Source: Acidaminococcaceae bacterium (GTDB lineage: Bacteria; Bacillota; Negativicutes; Acidaminococcales; Acidaminococcaceae). Taken from it: DNA of 8,039 nt. Of the stretch, positions 1-6,291 are shown in pieces. Every line of letters begins with the position of its first letter. Position 1 is the stretch's first letter. The stretch is from positions 1-8,039 of the forward strand of contig JAKSOM010000040.1 in the NCBI GenBank assembly GCA_024405585.1, written 5' to 3'. The position numbers and the translations under genes were made by a program. Under the pieces are notes generated by a model. The model was not told the origin of the DNA and searched no databases. It worked only from the letters and a program-made list of their open reading frames with translations.

Positions 1-207
1 AAGGCCTGGGCCGTGAGCCGTTTGATGGTGAAGGCGGATTACGTTTTGGTGAGCGGTTTGGATAAGGCTATGGCCAAGCAGTTCCTGTTTGCGGATTGTG
101 TGGGTTCTGTGGCTGAGGGGCTGGCTTATGCGGAGAAGAAGTTGGGCAAGGATTATACTGTGATTCTGATGCCGGAGGGCAGTTTGACGGTGCCTTTGCT
201 GAAATGA
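1..207 (+). CDS. C-terminal end of a LarA-like (nickel-dependent lactate racemase family) protein, partial
   Basis: The reading frame is open from base 1 and ends with TGA at 205-207, so only the last 68 residues are present; the start lies outside the window. The visible part runs from KAWAVSRLMVKADYVLVSGL to the end MPEGSLTVPLLK. An alpha/beta pattern (VILVS-type strand, then a SVAEGLAYAEKKLG helix, then a YTVILMPEGS strand) resembles the extreme C-terminus of LarA-family proteins (DUF2088), where a strand ending in a P-[ED]-G motif closes the second domain. LarA enzymes interconvert D- and L-lactate, or related 2-hydroxyacids, using a nickel-pincer cofactor. The catalytic and cofactor-attachment residues lie in the missing part, so activity and substrate cannot be judged. 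The gene converges on the exporter operon and shares a terminator with it. The family call rests on recalled resemblance of a short tail. Confidence 0.65.
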   Translation, partial: KAWAVSRLMVKADYVLVSGLDKAMAKQFLFADCVGSVAEGLAYAEKKLGKDYTVILMPEGSLTVPLLK

Positions 208-216
208 TATGGGCAT

Positions 217-248
217 AAAAAAACGCCTGCTTTTGCAGGTGTTTTTTT
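217..248. terminator. Bidirectional intrinsic terminator
   Basis: An inverted repeat pairs 217-230 (A-tract followed by ACGCCTGC) with 235-248 (GCAGGTGT followed by a T-tract) around a TTTT loop. The core stem is CGCCTGC/GCAGGTG with one G-U wobble. It is flanked by seven A on the left and seven T on the right, so both strands read as GC-rich stem plus U-tract. It lies 9 bases after the stop of the larA-like gene and 4 bases after the stop of the last exporter gene on the minus strand, so it can end both converging transcripts. Confidence 0.9.
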
Positions 249-252
249 ATGA

Positions 253-1362
253 TTATTCTCTTTTCAGTGTGAAGGTCCAGGCCGCCAGGGTGAGGGTGAT
301 GATGGCTATGATGATGAGTGGATAGCAGTTTTGCAAAACCATATCGTAAGCAATGCCTTTGAGGAAGAGCCCTTTGGTGCTGGCCACATACCAACGCATG
401 GGGTTGGCATAGGTCAGGTATTGCAGGAACACCGGCATATCTTCAATGGGGCTGATGTAGCCCGCAGTGAGGGTTATGGGGGCCATGAAGGTCATGACGC
501 TGAGCATGGCCTGCTGTTGAGTTTTGCAGATGCTGCTGATGAAGAGTCCCACCCCGATGATGCTGGTCAATGCAATGAGGGTGGAGAAGAGGAGCAGCAG
601 CAGGGAGCCGTGGAAGGGTACTGTATAGATGGTGGTTACCGCTCCGGTCATAAGTACGGTGATTCCCAAAGCTATGATTAGGGGCGGTATGGTTTTGCCG
701 ATGAGGATTTCGGCGGATGACAGGGGGCTGACCACCAGTTGGTCAAAGGTTCCCAGTTCCCGCTCCCTGGCGATGGAAAGGGAGGTGAGGATGAGGGTCA
801 TGACTACGCTGAGCATACAGACGATGATGGTCAATATGAACCACTGGTATTCCAGGTTGGGGTTGAACCAGTTGCGTACCACTATGTTGACGGCGGAACC
901 GGTTACCGGGCTTACTGTGGCGGAGTAGTTGGCAATAATGAGATTGGCGTAGCCGGCTGCCAGGGCGGCCGTATTGGTGCTGCGTCCGTCAGCTACAATA
1001 AGCACTTCCGTGGGGATTTTGGCCTGTACATCCCTGCCGAAACCATCCTTGATTTTCAGACCCAGTTGTACGGCCTGGATGTCGATGGCATCCCGGAAAC
1101 TTTGTTCGTTCTCAAAGTAACTGAATTCCCGGAAGTGGTCGGAGCCCTCAAAATGGCTGATAAGTTCCCTGGATTCCACGGTCCTGTCCAGGTCAAGAAT
1201 GGCCAGGTCGATATTTTTGACTTCCATGGTCACCGTGTTGGCAAAGATGAAGAGCTGCAGCAGGGGGGTGGCGATGATGACACCCCTGGATTTGGGGTCC
1301 AGCCAAATCATTATGAATTCTTTTTTTATGAGGGCGAGTATCCGCCGTAAACTTGCTATCAT
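253..1362 (-). CDS. ABC-2 type exporter permease, YbhR-like
   Basis: This 369-residue inner-membrane protein should be one half of the transmembrane channel of the exporter encoded by this operon. It has a short cytoplasmic N-terminus (LIKKEFIMIWLDP, residues 11-23) and a first membrane segment at about 27-45. A large external domain follows (about 46-172), containing the VVRNWFNPNLEYQWF motif at 161-175. Five further hydrophobic segments follow at about 176-198, 224-247, 252-276, 286-305 and 345-364. The cytoplasmic loop ARERELGTFDQLVVSPLS (198-215) is the coupling region typical of ABC-2 permeases. Length and these motifs match the E. coli YbhR family as I recall it (about 368 residues). 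Its ATG overlaps the TGA of the preceding permease gene as ATGA (1359-1362), with a GAGG ribosome site 8 bases upstream, so translation is probably coupled. The substrate is unknown. Confidence 0.92.
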   Translation of the reverse strand: MIASLRRILALIKKEFIMIWLDPKSRGVIIATPLLQLFIFANTVTMEVKNIDLAILDLDRTVESRELISHFEGSDHFREFSYFENEQSFRDAIDIQAVQLGLKIKDGFGRDVQAKIPTEVLIVADGRSTNTAALAAGYANLIIANYSATVSPVTGSAVNIVVRNWFNPNLEYQWFILTIIVCMLSVVMTLILTSLSIARERELGTFDQLVVSPLSSAEILIGKTIPPLIIALGITVLMTGAVTTIYTVPFHGSLLLLLFSTLIALTSIIGVGLFISSICKTQQQAMLSVMTFMAPITLTAGYISPIEDMPVFLQYLTYANPMRWYVASTKGLFLKGIAYDMVLQNCYPLIIIAIITLTLAAWTFTLKRE

Positions 1363-2468
1363 TTTTCTAACCTCGAAGGTGTGAGATAATATACCAAACC
1401 GAAGAGCAGGCCGCCGATAACTGTCAGGAAGATGGAATTGAAAATTACCAGTTCTGGCACGGTTCCTGCCAAAAATTCACTCAGGATAAAGGTGGAAAAA
1501 TAGCGTGGAGGCAGGAGATAGGTCAGCCATTGGAAAATTTCCGGCATGGAGTTGATGGGGAAGAGCAGGCCGCTGAGCATGAGGGCGGGCATAAAGCCGA
1601 TGCCCATACTGAGCATGCTGGCCAGGAACTGGTTTTTGTAATAGGTGGAGATTGTCAGTCCAACTCCTAAGAGGTCAAAAACAAAGAGGGAGCTGACAAA
1701 GAACAGTATCAGAAAATTGCCCCGGAATGGGATGTCAAAGACAAATACGGTCATGACAAAATTGAAAATCATGGAAACCATTGCCACGAAATAATAGGGT
1801 ATGTATTTGGCAAGGACGATATGGATGGCTTTTACCCTGGTACTGAGCAGGGATTCCATGGTACCCCGTTCCCATTCTCTGGCCACAACCAGGGCGGTCA
1901 GCAGGATGCCGATGAAGGTCATGGTGACGGCTATGGAGCCGGGCAGGATGAAGTGATGGCTGTCCAAGGTGGGATTGTACCAGTTGCGAATGTCGGCAGT
2001 GATGATATTGGTTTTGGCTTTGCCCGCATAGGGGCTGGTGGCCAGCCACTGGTTGGCAATGGAAATGGTGTAGGAATAGATGTAGTTGGCCGTGTTGGTT
2101 TCCGCCCCGTCCGTCACCAGTTGCAAATCTGCGGCTTCACCCCGGCTGAGACGGGTGCAGAAATCGTTGGGGATTACTACACAACCGTGTACGTTGCCAC
2201 GTAAAATGGCGGAAGCCATTTTTTTCTCATTGTCGATGATAACTGTGGAGATGTACTGGTTTTTGTCAAAGGTGGATACCAGGGATGCGGTATCCATATT
2301 GGGGTTGTCATTTTTAATGCCAATGGTTACGTGGACGGAGTCCAAACTGATGCCGTACATGTAAATCAGCATGGAAATGAAGGGCAGGATGAAGGCAATG
2401 ATAATGGTGGAAGGATCCCTTACAATTTGCAGTATTTCTTTTTTAATGAGGGGAATCAGAGTTTTCAT
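1359..2468 (-). CDS. ABC-2 type exporter permease, YbhS-like
   Basis: This 369-residue permease should pair with the following YbhR-like permease. The N-terminus LIKKEILQIVRDPSTIIIAF (7-26) leads into membrane segment 1 (about 21-40). An external domain of about 130 residues contains VVIPNDF (97-103), the VTDGAETNTANY stretch (118-129) and RNWYNP (161-166). Membrane segments follow at about 174-196, 222-245, 251-275, 285-304 and 341-362. The coupling loop AREWERGTMESLLST (196-210) is almost identical to the one I recall in E. coli YbhS. The start overlaps the end of the ATPase gene by 26 bases. I see no strong ribosome site before it, so it probably depends on ribosomes finishing the ATPase gene. 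The two permeases are different in sequence, which implies a heterodimeric channel. The transported compound cannot be read from the sequence. Confidence 0.92.
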   Translation of the reverse strand: MKTLIPLIKKEILQIVRDPSTIIIAFILPFISMLIYMYGISLDSVHVTIGIKNDNPNMDTASLVSTFDKNQYISTVIIDNEKKMASAILRGNVHGCVVIPNDFCTRLSRGEAADLQLVTDGAETNTANYIYSYTISIANQWLATSPYAGKAKTNIITADIRNWYNPTLDSHHFILPGSIAVTMTFIGILLTALVVAREWERGTMESLLSTRVKAIHIVLAKYIPYYFVAMVSMIFNFVMTVFVFDIPFRGNFLILFFVSSLFVFDLLGVGLTISTYYKNQFLASMLSMGIGFMPALMLSGLLFPINSMPEIFQWLTYLLPPRYFSTFILSEFLAGTVPELVIFNSIFLTVIGGLLFGLVYYLTPSRLEK

Positions 2469-3945
2469 TGTCGCTGGCTTTGATTAAATTGATAAACGCC
2501 TCTTCCATGGTGGCGGCTCCGGCTTGGGCTTTCAGTTCCGCCGGGGTGCCGATGGCGATGGTTTCACCATGGTAGAACAAACTGATGCGGTCGCAATATT
2601 CCGCTTCGTCCATGAAGTGGGTGGTGACAAGGATGGTGACGCCTTTTTTAGCGAGACCGATGATATGGTTCCAAAACTCCCTGCGGCTTAGTACGTCAAC
2701 GCCGCTGGTGGGTTCATCCAGGAAAAGCACGGAAGGGTTGTGAATCAGGGCCGCCGCCATGCTCAACCTTTGTTTGAAGCCCAGGGGCAGTTCCTCCGCC
2801 GTTTGGTCCGCCACATTTTCCAATTCAAAAATGCGGATGATTTCGGAGACCCGTTGGGAGCGGGTATTTCTGTCTATGCCGTAGATGGCGGCAAAGAAAT
2901 CCAAATTCTGCCGGACCGTCAGGGCTCCATACAGGGAAAATTTTTGGGCCATATATCCCAGGTGGGAACGGGCCCGCTCCGGTTCTTCCAGAATATCCAC
3001 ACCCATGATGCGGCTGGTGCCAGAGGTGGGTTTGGCCAAACCGCACATGATTTTGAAGGAGGTGGATTTGCCGGCCCCATTAGGCCCTAAGAGACCAAAA
3101 ATCTCCCCCCGTTTGATTTGGAAGGTGTTGTCTTTGATGGCATAGAAATTGCCGTATTTTTTTACGAGGTTGTCCGCCTCCACCACATAGTCCCCGGCAA
3201 AGGGTTCCACTTGGTAGTTGGCGGCAACTTCGGAAGGATGTGGGATGTAGCCCCCCATCAGTTCGATGACTTTGCTTTCAAATTTCTGGGATGTGGGGGC
3301 TAAAGAGTGGGGCGCACCCTGGTAGATTACCTTACCCTTGTCCAAAACAACGGCAGTATCGAAACTGTGGGCCTCATCAAGATAGGCGGTGGACCAGATG
3401 ATGGTGGTTTCGGGATTTATGAGTGCCCTTACCATGCGCATCAGGTCACGTCGGCTGATGGGGTCCACACCAACGCTGGGTTCATCCAACACCAAAAACT
3501 TCGGTTTGCCCAGGAGGGCACAGGCCAGGCCTAATTTTTGTTTCATGCCGCCGCTGAGGGCGCCTGCCATACGGTCCTGGAAGGGGGCCAAGGTGGTGAA
3601 TTTTAGCATTTCGCCAAAATCATGGGGAACATCCTTCAGGTCGGCATGCAAAGTGAGATTTTCCAGGACGGTCAAATCTTCGTAGAGACCAAATTTTTGC
3701 GGCATGTAGCCGATGAGGGGCGTAAGTTTGTCCTTGTCTTGATCCGGGTTAATACCCAGTACACTGATATGCCCCGCATCAGCCCGTATCAGTCCTATGA
3801 TGAGCCGTAACAGTGTGGTTTTTCCGGCTCCGTCGGCACCGATCAGGCCGGTGATTTTGCCAGGTTCGATGGTGAGATTCAAATCATCAATGGCGATGGT
3901 ATCGCCAAATTTTTTAGTTAGGTGCTCAATTACTATTTTTTCCAT
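2443..3945 (-). CDS. ABC exporter ATPase with two fused nucleotide-binding domains, YbhF-like
   Basis: This 500-residue cytoplasmic ATPase should energise the two downstream permeases. Domain 1 (about 1-230) has Walker A GADGAGKT (36-43), Q-loop Q83, signature LSGGMKQ (130-136) and Walker B LVLDEP (151-156). Its switch position reads STAYLDEA, with Ala187 where His is usual. Domain 2 (about 252-485) has Walker A GPNGAGKST (287-295), Q-loop Q334, a degenerate signature LPLGFKQ (386-392), Walker B LFLDEP (407-412) and a normal switch His443 (TTHFMDEAE). In the head-to-tail dimer one composite site is canonical and the other lacks both the signature and the switch His. The E. coli YbhF protein, as I recall it, shows the same asymmetry and a longer linker (about 578 residues in total). 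The ATG overlaps the end of the fusion-protein gene by 20 bases. No strong ribosome site is visible, so coupled translation is likely. Confidence 0.95.
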   Translation of the reverse strand: MEKIVIEHLTKKFGDTIAIDDLNLTIEPGKITGLIGADGAGKTTLLRLIIGLIRADAGHISVLGINPDQDKDKLTPLIGYMPQKFGLYEDLTVLENLTLHADLKDVPHDFGEMLKFTTLAPFQDRMAGALSGGMKQKLGLACALLGKPKFLVLDEPSVGVDPISRRDLMRMVRALINPETTIIWSTAYLDEAHSFDTAVVLDKGKVIYQGAPHSLAPTSQKFESKVIELMGGYIPHPSEVAANYQVEPFAGDYVVEADNLVKKYGNFYAIKDNTFQIKRGEIFGLLGPNGAGKSTSFKIMCGLAKPTSGTSRIMGVDILEEPERARSHLGYMAQKFSLYGALTVRQNLDFFAAIYGIDRNTRSQRVSEIIRIFELENVADQTAEELPLGFKQRLSMAAALIHNPSVLFLDEPTSGVDVLSRREFWNHIIGLAKKGVTILVTTHFMDEAEYCDRISLFYHGETIAIGTPAELKAQAGAATMEEAFINLIKASDNENSDSPH

Positions 3946-4789
3946 TGGATGTCAGGTCAATGACGATGGTTGTGGGCATACCCTGGCGCAAAAAATCATC
4001 AATGTCATCCACATAGACACGGATGCGGTAAACCAAACTGGTCCTGAGGTCCGTGGATTGCACGGCCTTGGGGGTAAATTCCGCAGTGGGGCTGATGTAA
4101 CCGATGCGGCCGGTGTAACTGCGTTTTTTTCCGGTGTTGGGGTCCTTGGTATCAGTCAGAATGGTTGTCTGCATACCATGCTTAATGTTGCCCAGTTCGG
4201 TTTCGTTGACGAAGGCACGAATCCAAACGGGTTTGGTTTTGGAAAGGGTATAGACGGTCTGGGTGGCAGCCACGGTTGCGCCGGGTTCGGCGACTCTGAC
4301 GGTAACGATGCCTTCCTCAGGAGCGACCAGCTCCGTGTAGACCAGTTGGTTTTTAGTGTAAACTTCCTGGGCTAAAGCGGATTGGTGGTTGGCTACTGCC
4401 TGGTCATAGGCATATTTGGCACTGTCGTAGGTTTGTTGGGAAACGGCCTTCTTTTCAAAAAGGGCTTCGTTACGTTCAAATTTCAATTTGGCATCCGCTT
4501 GCAGGGCCCTGGTCTGGGCTACGGCGGCGACCGCTTTGTTGTAGTTGGCCTGATAGTCCTTGGCATCAAGAACTGCAATGGTTTCCCCCGCTTTGACTTT
4601 GTCCCCTTCTTCCTTCAGCATTTTATCAATTTTTCCGGGAACTTGGAAACTGAGATTGACTTGCCGGATTTCGATATTGCCGTACAGGGTCAGTTTGGTT
4701 TTATCAACTTTCCCTTGGGTGAGAAAATAATAGCAGCCCGCTAAAACAACGCAGATTGCCGCACCAATCGCTAAAAATTTTTTGTTCAT
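3926..4789 (-). CDS. HlyD-family membrane-fusion (periplasmic adaptor) protein, YbhG-like
   Basis: This 287-residue protein is the first gene of the exporter operon and should link the inner-membrane ABC complex to the outer envelope. Residues 5-24 are hydrophobic and anchor or export the protein. The stretch V-L-A-G-C (15-19) also fits a lipobox, so it may be a lipoprotein anchored at Cys19. The first half of the barrel-sandwich (lipoyl-like) domain is at about 36-76 (NLSFQVPGKI, EEGDKVKAGE). A helical hairpin rich in Ala and Gln spans about 78-150. The second lipoyl half is at 151-185 (TELVAPEEGIV), and a beta-barrel at about 188-278 contains the family motif ISPTAEFTPK (232-241). It is about 45 residues shorter than E. 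coli YbhG as I recall it, mainly in the hairpin. I chose the ATG at 4787-4789 because GAGGTG lies 6 bases upstream; a GTG at 4796-4798 would fall inside that ribosome site. Confidence 0.92.
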   Translation of the reverse strand: MNKKFLAIGAAICVVLAGCYYFLTQGKVDKTKLTLYGNIEIRQVNLSFQVPGKIDKMLKEEGDKVKAGETIAVLDAKDYQANYNKAVAAVAQTRALQADAKLKFERNEALFEKKAVSQQTYDSAKYAYDQAVANHQSALAQEVYTKNQLVYTELVAPEEGIVTVRVAEPGATVAATQTVYTLSKTKPVWIRAFVNETELGNIKHGMQTTILTDTKDPNTGKKRSYTGRIGYISPTAEFTPKAVQSTDLRTSLVYRIRVYVDDIDDFLRQGMPTTIVIDLTSNGKNSN

Positions 4790-4813
4790 TATTGACACCT
4801 CAACTTTACAATA

Positions 4814-4842
4814 GATATACCCACTTGAGTTGATAGTATATC
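4814..4842. promoter_or_regulatory. Inverted repeat over the exporter promoter, possible operator
   Basis: GATATAC (4814-4820) and GTATATC (4836-4842) form a perfect 7-base inverted repeat separated by 15 bases. The right arm overlaps the proposed -10 element of the exporter operon and the left arm falls just inside the transcribed leader, so a protein bound here would block initiation. In E. coli the related operon is controlled by a TetR-family repressor (CecR/YbiH), but no regulator gene is present in this window. The repeat is AT-rich and could occur by chance. Confidence 0.3.
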
Positions 4843-4843
4843 A
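4835..4843 (-). promoter_or_regulatory. Probable extended -10 promoter element for the exporter operon
   Basis: Reading the minus strand from 4843 to 4835 gives TGATATACT, an extended -10 (TGn followed by TATACT, one mismatch to TATAAT). It would start transcription near 4828, about 40 bases before the ATG at 4789. No good -35 lies at normal spacing, which is tolerable for an extended -10. A competing candidate further upstream is a perfect TTGACA (4892-4887, minus strand) 17 bases from AATTAT (4869-4864), which has a weaker -10. Either or both could be used. Confidence 0.5.
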
Positions 4844-4885
4844 CAAAACACAACGATGGTATAATAATTAAAACAAATTTTTTGC

Positions 4886-4913
4886 TTGTCAAAGATTTTT
4901 ACTATGTTATAAT
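4886..4913 (+). promoter_or_regulatory. Strong sigma-70/sigma-A type promoter for tRNA-Leu and the downstream genes
   Basis: The -35 element TTGTCA (4886-4891) is followed after 16 bases by a perfect TATAAT (4908-4913). A TG dinucleotide one base upstream (4905-4906) makes this an extended -10. Transcription should begin near 4920, giving a leader of about 25 bases before the mature tRNA. The AT-rich stretch just upstream (4860-4884) could act as an UP element. No other convincing promoter is seen before the genes at 5056-8039, so this one may also feed them. Confidence 0.8.
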
Positions 4914-4944
4914 GTCATTTATATATATGTCCGTTTGTGTATGT

Positions 4945-5029
4945 GCGGGTGTGGCGGAATTGGCAGACGCATCAGACCTAGGATCTGACACCTTTAGGCG
5001 TGCAGGTTCAAATCCTGTCACCCGCACCA
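4945..5029 (+). tRNA. tRNA-Leu, anticodon UAG, CCA end encoded
   Basis: The acceptor stem pairs GCGGGTG (4945-4951) with CACCCGC (5019-5025), followed by discriminator A and an encoded CCA. The D-arm GCGGAATTGGCAGACGC matches leucine tRNAs. The anticodon stem TCAGA/TCTGA (4972-4976 and 4984-4988) encloses the seven-base loop CCTAGGA, giving anticodon TAG (4979-4981) for CUN leucine codons. A long variable arm (about 4989-5002) is typical of class II tRNAs, and the T-arm loop is TTCAAAT. Oddly, the base before the anticodon (position 33) is C (4978) instead of the nearly universal U. Related bacterial sequences as I recall them have CTTAGGA or TTTAGGT here. All stems otherwise pair well, with a G-U at the base of the T-stem, so it looks like a functional gene. 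Confidence 0.93.
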
Positions 5030-5055
5030 TTTGAATGGTTTTGATTGGAGATTAT

Positions 5056-6096
5056 ATGAATTTTTTGAAGTTCCTTGCGGTGGCAGTACTGGTTGTGTCG
5101 GTTGCGGTTCCGGCTTTTGCAAAGGAGAGGAAAATTAAGGTTAAAAGCTATCCTGGTAAAATTGTTACGTCGCAGGAGACCCTTGGTATAGAATTGGCCA
5201 AGGATATAGCGGATCCGGACAGACCAAGACCCGTCCGTCAAGGGAATGACTTTACAGCAGTTCTGTATGATGGGAAAAGTTTGGCCTGGGACAATTTTTC
5301 CGGGGTGGAAAAACTCAGTTCCGGTGTGGGGGGATATGTTTTTCGTCTGACCGTGGATGCATCGGATGTGGAGGGGTGCCTGGAGGAAATGCATTATTGG
5401 CCCGGGGTGGATTGGTACCAGCCGGTTAGAACTTTTATGGAGTTCAAACCCTCCCCTCATGTGGCTTATGAATTTACCGCTCCCGCCAGTGCCAACATTC
5501 CAAGATATCGGGTCAAATTGAGCAAGGGAAACAAGGTTGTTTATATTCCCCTCAAGCACAAAATGTTTGGGGTTGCTAATGAGCTGAATTTTGATTGTGG
5601 GGACAGGGTTAGATACAGTCTAGATGATATGGAGCCCATGAGCCATTTGGCCAGGGTCTATGCCTATTGGACGGCTATGAAGGGGGAGGATGTACGCATT
5701 ATCCGTTCTCTGTATTGGCGGACCATTGCCACCAGTTGGTCCATGGTTATGGGTGCAACCGCTCCTTTGGATGAGGACGGGTACTATCATTCTACCGAGT
5801 GGTTCTTTGATGAATTTGCTTACGCTTTGTTTCCGGGGATTGATTGGCCGGATTTGCGTAGGGAAGACCACGTGTTATGGTTTGCCGAGCGTCCGGAGCC
5901 CTATGTCATTCGCAGAAGGACCTTTGATATCAATGATGTCAGGATTTTGAAGCAGTGGCGTGAGGGGGATGAATTGGTGGTGGCGATGAACGTCGAACGG
6001 GACCGGGGGGATAGAATTGTGCATGTGCATATGACCCCGGCAAGTTTGAAGGTTCATCCCTTTGCGTGGAAGATAGAAAAAGGAGTGATTCAGTAA
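5056..6096 (+). CDS. Exported protein of unknown function
   Basis: I do not recognise this 346-residue protein. The ATG at 5056 has GGAG 5 bases upstream and begins a clear signal peptide: short Lys-containing start, hydrophobic core 6-18, and PAFA then KE, with cleavage expected after Ala22. There is no lipobox and no later membrane segment, so the mature protein (about 324 residues) should be periplasmic or outside the inner membrane. It is rich in Trp, Tyr and charged residues. It has only two cysteines in the mature part (Cys108 and Cys181), which could form a disulfide. A short motif, PG[VI]DW, appears twice (116-120, WPGVDWYQP; 260-264, FPGIDWPDL), each in an aromatic setting, hinting at two related segments. 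It begins 26 bases after the tRNA and its TAA overlaps the next ATG, so it is probably co-expressed with murA and mreB. An envelope role is inferred from position only. Confidence 0.85.
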   Translation: MNFLKFLAVAVLVVSVAVPAFAKERKIKVKSYPGKIVTSQETLGIELAKDIADPDRPRPVRQGNDFTAVLYDGKSLAWDNFSGVEKLSSGVGGYVFRLTVDASDVEGCLEEMHYWPGVDWYQPVRTFMEFKPSPHVAYEFTAPASANIPRYRVKLSKGNKVVYIPLKHKMFGVANELNFDCGDRVRYSLDDMEPMSHLARVYAYWTAMKGEDVRIIRSLYWRTIATSWSMVMGATAPLDEDGYYHSTEWFFDEFAYALFPGIDWPDLRREDHVLWFAERPEPYVIRRRTFDINDVRILKQWREGDELVVAMNVERDRGDRIVHVHMTPASLKVHPFAWKIEKGVIQ

Positions 6097-6281
6097 TGGC
6101 GGATATTTTTAGTGAGATGGCCGGCGGTAAGATGGCGGCCTTGAAGGAAGAGATGGCGGCTTTGCGGCAACGGCTCAAGGAAGTGGAAGACGAGGAAGTG
6201 AAGAAGATGATTCGTCGGGAATTGATGAATGTGGAAACCAACTACAATATCTTAGCTGACCGCATGCGGTTACAACACTGA
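6096..6281 (+). CDS. Small coiled-coil protein of unknown function
   Basis: This is a 61-residue, highly charged, almost entirely helical protein. Residues about 12-57 contain repeated heptad-like patterns of Leu, Met, Ala, Ile and Val ([20 protein letters not shown]), consistent with a coiled coil. It has no signal peptide or membrane segment, so it should be cytoplasmic. The ATG shares bases with the TAA of the upstream exported-protein gene (TAATG, 6094-6098) and has AAAAGGAG about 10 bases upstream. An in-frame ATG at 6066 would add 10 residues and overlap the upstream gene further, and is less likely. Its stop overlaps the ribosome site of murA (GAGGTGG, 6280-6286), so the three genes are tightly coupled. 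I recognise no family. A partner or regulator of MurA or MreB is possible from position, but nothing in the sequence proves it. Confidence 0.75.
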   Translation: MADIFSEMAGGKMAALKEEMAALRQRLKEVEDEEVKKMIRRELMNVETNYNILADRMRLQH

Positions 6282-6291
6282 GGTGGTTATT

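Noticed and set aside
739..1350. Open frame of 203 codons on the plus strand across the YbhR-like permease
   Set aside because: It is antisense to a well-supported permease, has a Gly-, Asp- and Val-rich composition typical of a shadow frame, and shows no recognisable motif.
3797..4375. Open frame of 192 codons on the plus strand across the fusion protein and ATPase
   Set aside because: It spans the junction of two real minus-strand genes and has the low-complexity Gly/Phe pattern of a complement of coding DNA.
4787..4798. Upstream GTG start for the fusion protein at 4796-4798
   Set aside because: The GTG is part of the GAGGTG ribosome site that serves the ATG at 4787-4789.
5035..5058. Earlier ATG at 5035 for the exported protein
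   Set aside because: It lies 6 bases after the tRNA CCA end with no ribosome site. The ATG at 5056 has GGAG at proper spacing and gives a standard signal peptide.
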